Positions 59,866 to 64,000 of a DNA stretch of 64,000 nt are shown here, piece by piece (position 1 is the stretch's first letter; every line of letters starts with the position of its first letter). The translations under genes and the position numbers were made by a program. The notes under the pieces were generated by a model. That model made no database searches and was not told the origin of the DNA. It saw only the letters and a program-made list of their open reading frames with translations. The DNA is from Cordilura impudica (taxonomy: Eukaryota > Arthropoda > Insecta > Diptera > Scathophagidae): NCBI GenBank assembly GCA_963682025.1, contig OY821520.1, forward strand, positions 239,697,914-239,761,913, read 5' to 3'.

Positions 59866-60628
59866 AACAAGTAAGAAAATTATAGTCGGTCTAGACCGAC
59901 TATACGATACCCTATACCATGCGTTTAGAAACCCTATCTCTTAGGCCCAATTAACTGGACATAGAAAATAAGCAAAAACCAAATTTGAGTAGGATTTTTA
60001 TTAATTTTTTTGGCTGCAGATATGAAAAAGTTCATATCGGATGCTATATCTATATGGGGACTAGGTCCAAAAATGGACCGATCCTGATCATGTTTGGTAA
60101 AGTCTCTTGTATTTTGCAAAAATATATACAAACAAAATTTGAGAAGAATCAGTGCAATATTTTTGCTTTTTAATAGATTTAAGTGAAGATCGGGAAGCAG
60201 CTCTATATGGGGCCAAAGGGATCATTTTTGTACTACTCATTAATGGATGTAATGAACGCATACAAACCCAATTTGAGTAAGATCTATATGACAATTTGGA
60301 TCTTATGGCAATTTATGTCGATTTCATAGGGGTAATTTGTATGGGGGCTAGGTCTGAACATGGACCGATTCTCACCAATTTCAATAGCGTTCATCCCAAA
60401 AGCTTATATACCAAATTTCATCAAATTCATATATGCGACCTGCAGTTTGATTACAAGGTTTACATGGACACACAGACGGACGGACGGACATTGTTAAATC
60501 AACTCAGAAAGTGATTCTGATTCGATCGGTATAATTAAAGATGGATCTAGGACAAATATTTTTGGTTGTTACAAACAGCAGCACAAAGTCATTATACCCA
60601 AACCACATAGTGGTATAGGGTATAAAAA
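59866..60628 (-). mobile_element. Helentron/DINE-like repeat, family B, near-complete
   Basis: Left AACAAGTAAGAAAATTATAG with the 18-bp palindrome; right CCACATAGTGGTATAGGGTA. The GGAC run is short (about 60476-60489). Confidence 0.87.
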
Positions 60629-60769
60629 TATAAATTATGGAACAGCTCAGAATCAAATCTACTTTTTTTTTTGGATTTTAAGTCTGGATTTCAATTATCA
60701 AATTTTAGGTGATAACAAATTTTTGGGGTCTGAAATTTTTTTTTTCAAAAATTTAAAGAGGCAGCCGCC

Positions 60770-61110
60770 TAGAGGCCAGCTTACGAGGGTCCTTCGAATA
60801 TCGTGGTACCGTTGTGCTAACTGTGAATGATTAGTCGGCTGTATTTTGGTTCAATCGGAGTCAGTTGGAGTCGTAGATGCACATGTTTAATCTGTTCATA
60901 TAACTGCCAGATATGCCAGTCAGTATTAGGATCTGGACATTGGCAGATGAAGTGTGATGCCGTTTCCTGCTCTTCTACATCCTGGCTACTTCCACATAAG
61001 TTATGATGAATTTCAATTTTGCGGGCGTGTGCGAGCCAAAGTATGTTCCCTTGTTGCAATTCTTAAAGCGAAATATGAAATCTTATGGTCCAAAAGATTT
61101 TTAGAGAATA
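60770..61110 (-). pseudogene. LINE C-terminal Cys/His region relic
   Basis: Minus strand: NLCGSSQDVEEQETASHFIC and QCPDP, the C...E.ETASH..C.CP pattern found after RNase H in I/R1/Jockey-type LINEs. Upstream (right) HKISYFALRIATREHTLA may be the end of the RNase H region in another frame. Confidence 0.7.
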
Positions 61111-61125
61111 AACACAAATAACAAC

Positions 61126-61790
61126 CGTCCGTTTCAACTAGCTGGCACTCCTCTGGAAGATATACAAGCCTTCCCTTACTTAGGCTGCATAATCTCAAGT
61201 ACCGGTGGGAGTGCAGAAGATATCGAAAACCGAATCAAAAAAGCACAGCAAGTTTTTGGCCAACTTAAGAACATATGGAACTCCTCTTCAATCTCACGCA
61301 GAACAAAACTACGAATTTTTAAATTCAACGTCACTTCAGTACTACTGTATGGTTGTGAAACATGGAACGCGGCCCCGAAACTCCTTCAACGTATACAAAC
61401 CTTCATCAACCGCTGCCTTAGACGCTTGCTAAGGATATACTGGCCAAACACAATCTCTCTCGAATGCTAGCTTATGGTCACTGAAAAACCAAACACCAAT
61501 CCACTTAAACATTATGGAACGCAAGTGGAACTGGATAGGCCACACTTTGAGGAAACAACCAAACGACATCACTAGGCAAGCCATTGAGTGGAATCCGCAG
61601 GGCAGTCGTAGAAGGGGTCGTCCGGCGCACACTTGGAGAAGACAGCTCGAAGAGGTCATTGAGAAAAGCGGAAAGAGCTGGAGCGAAATTTAAAGTTTAT
61701 CATCAAACAGAACACGATTCAAAAATTTTGTTGTGGCCCTATGCTCCTCATAGGAGTGAAAGGAATAAATATGTATATATATTTGACTAA
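61126..61790 (+). pseudogene. RTE-clade LINE, 3' part of RT ORF
   Basis: Plus strand: FPYLGCIISSTGGSAEDIEN, RIFKFNVTSVLLYGCETWN, FINRCLRRLLRIYWPN; then after a frameshift near 61465 ERKWNWIGHTLRKQPNDITR, AIEWNPQGSRRRGRPAHTWR and KNFVVALCSS. This is the C-terminal part of RTE/BovB-like ORF2 (G.CIS..GG..DI..RI, WNWIGH.LR, QG.RRRGRP..TWRR). A nonsense TAA at 61690-61692 precedes the final segment; the original end is TAG at 61751-61753. Confidence 0.85.
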
Positions 61791-62020
61791 AATGTTAAAA
61801 ATCGTAAATTTAATTAAACTGAGTTTAACGGACATCCAATAAATTCGATCTTACAACAAAAGCTTAAAAGGAAGCAAGCAAACAACGTTTAACTGACATC
61901 CGAAAAACACGCACAGTTTAAAGTTATAGGACCAAGCTTATGGTATGCAAGTTAAACTTCGTTTAGCTAAACTCTCTAATTTTTAACTTTTTAGTCAAAT
62001 ATTTTAAAAGTAATTTGTAT
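61791..62020. repeat. relative of the GAGTTTAAC satellite
   Basis: Two or three diverged units (GTTAAAAATCGTAAATTTAA, CTGAGTTTAACGGACATCCA, GTTTAACTGACATCCGAAAA) like those at 17280-18640, right after the RTE 3' end. Confidence 0.7.
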
Positions 62021-62022
62021 TA

Positions 62023-62530
62023 AACAAGTAAAAAAATTATAGTCGGTCTAGACCGACTATACGATACCCTATACCATGCGTTTAGAAACCCTATCTCTTA
62101 GGCCCAACTAACTGGACATAGAAAATAACCAAAAACCAAATTTGAGTGGGATTTTTATTAATTTTTTTGGCTGCAGATATGAAAAAGTTCATATCGGATG
62201 CTATATCTATATGGGGACTAGGTCCAAAAATGGACCGATCCTGATCATGTTTGGTAAAGTCTCTTGTATTTTGCAAAAAATATATACAAACAAAATTTGA
62301 GAAGAATCAGTGCAATATTTTTGGTTTTTAATAGATTTAAGTGAAGATCGGGAAGCAGTTCTATATGGGGCCAAAGGGATAATTTTTGGACTTTTCGGAC
62401 GGACATTGTTAAATCAACTCAAAAAGTGATTCTGATTCGATCGGTATAATTAAAGATGGGTCTAGTTCAAATATTTTTGGTAGTTACAAAGTCATTATAC
62501 CCAAACCACATAGTGGTATAGGGTATAAAA
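62023..62530 (-). mobile_element. Helentron/DINE-like repeat, family B, internally deleted
   Basis: Both termini kept (palindrome at left, CCACATAGTGGTATAGGGTA at right), but a segment of about 200 bp before the GGACGGAC run is missing, joined at TTTTTGGACTTTTCGGACGG. Confidence 0.85.
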
Positions 62531-62599
62531 ATGCGAGTTTAGCTCCAAGATTCATACTAAAGAATCGTCGGATTCTTAAAAAATAGGGCCAATAGAAAA

Positions 62600-62835
62600 A
62601 TAGAGAGACCTTAACATTCAGGAGACTGTGGCCCAACTACAACCTCAAGAATACGCTTTATTTACTATCGTTCCCTAGCAGGGATTATTGGTCACTGGCT
62701 TACGGGATATCATGCTTGAAGGATGGAACTTGTTTCGGACACTAGTTGCAGATAATGTGATAAACTAAATGCTGATGAAACTATAGAAAAATTCTTTGCC
62801 GATGCCCAGACTTGAGTTATGAAAAGAGGAATACA
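62600..62835 (+). pseudogene. LINE RNase H/C-terminal relic
   Basis: Frames give TLYLLSFPSRDYWSLAY or, shifted, GIIGHWLTGYHA*RMELVSD, then DETIEKFFADAQT*VMKR. This resembles the LTGH...C..C..DETIEH....C region after RNase H in I/R1-type LINEs, with several stops. Confidence 0.6.

Positions 62836-64000
<1,165 letters not shown>

Overview
The window is AT-rich insect nuclear DNA. It holds the 5' half of one host gene, minibrain (mnb, the fly DYRK1A orthologue), on the + strand, and almost everything else lies in its introns. I can place five mnb exons by reading frame, splice sites and protein identity: 436-490 (start codon), 32401-32540, 36499-36633, 63292-63463 and 63543-63710. All four junctions keep frame. 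The gene runs off the right edge inside the kinase domain. An ORF at 26496-26898 ends in a donor of the right phase and is probably an alternative first coding exon. Gene content and repeat types point to a higher (brachyceran) fly with much larger introns than Drosophila, possibly a blow fly or other calyptrate; that taxonomic step is inference.

Intron 1 (491-32400, about 31.9 kb) holds: a 5'-truncated Jockey-like LINE (about 1015-5110) inserted in a degenerate short repeat; a piggyBac-type MITE with TTAA ends (6560-7261); an element with perfect 30-bp inverted termini (8856-9851); LINE, mariner and LTR-retrotransposon debris (9990-14520); two families of Helentron/DINE-like repeats; a tRNA-derived SINE; a degenerate satellite (17280-18640); a DD41D mariner next to a piggyBac transposase relic (20172-22590); a large pyrimidine-rich array with a pure 7-bp core (22815-24372); several mariner relics; and a nearly intact DD41D mariner (30144-31369).

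Intron 2 (32541-36498) holds a mariner relic and a Helentron family A copy with a family B copy nested in it. Intron 3 (36634-63291, about 26.7 kb) holds a foldback element with a FLYWCH zinc-finger relic (39197-40312); next to it a 4.7-kb element with roughly 370-bp inverted termini carrying a decayed gene for a ubiquitin-specific-protease-like cysteine peptidase (40450-45126); long-period repeats; a transposon inside a transposon (49875-51810 around 50022-51225); more Helentron copies; and LINE fragments from at least three lineages. Intron 4 is 79 bp.

The parts most worth a second look are the protease-bearing TIR element and its FLYWCH neighbour, and a SINE family with one tRNA-like head on two different tails, one of which matches the 3' end of a LINE in this same window. 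The candidate alternative mnb exons also deserve checking. Only mnb and the DD41D mariner at 30241-31293 look protein-coding over a full domain; the other transposon genes are broken.

Strand convention: for Helentron-like copies, '+' means the terminal hairpin is at the right-hand (3') end.
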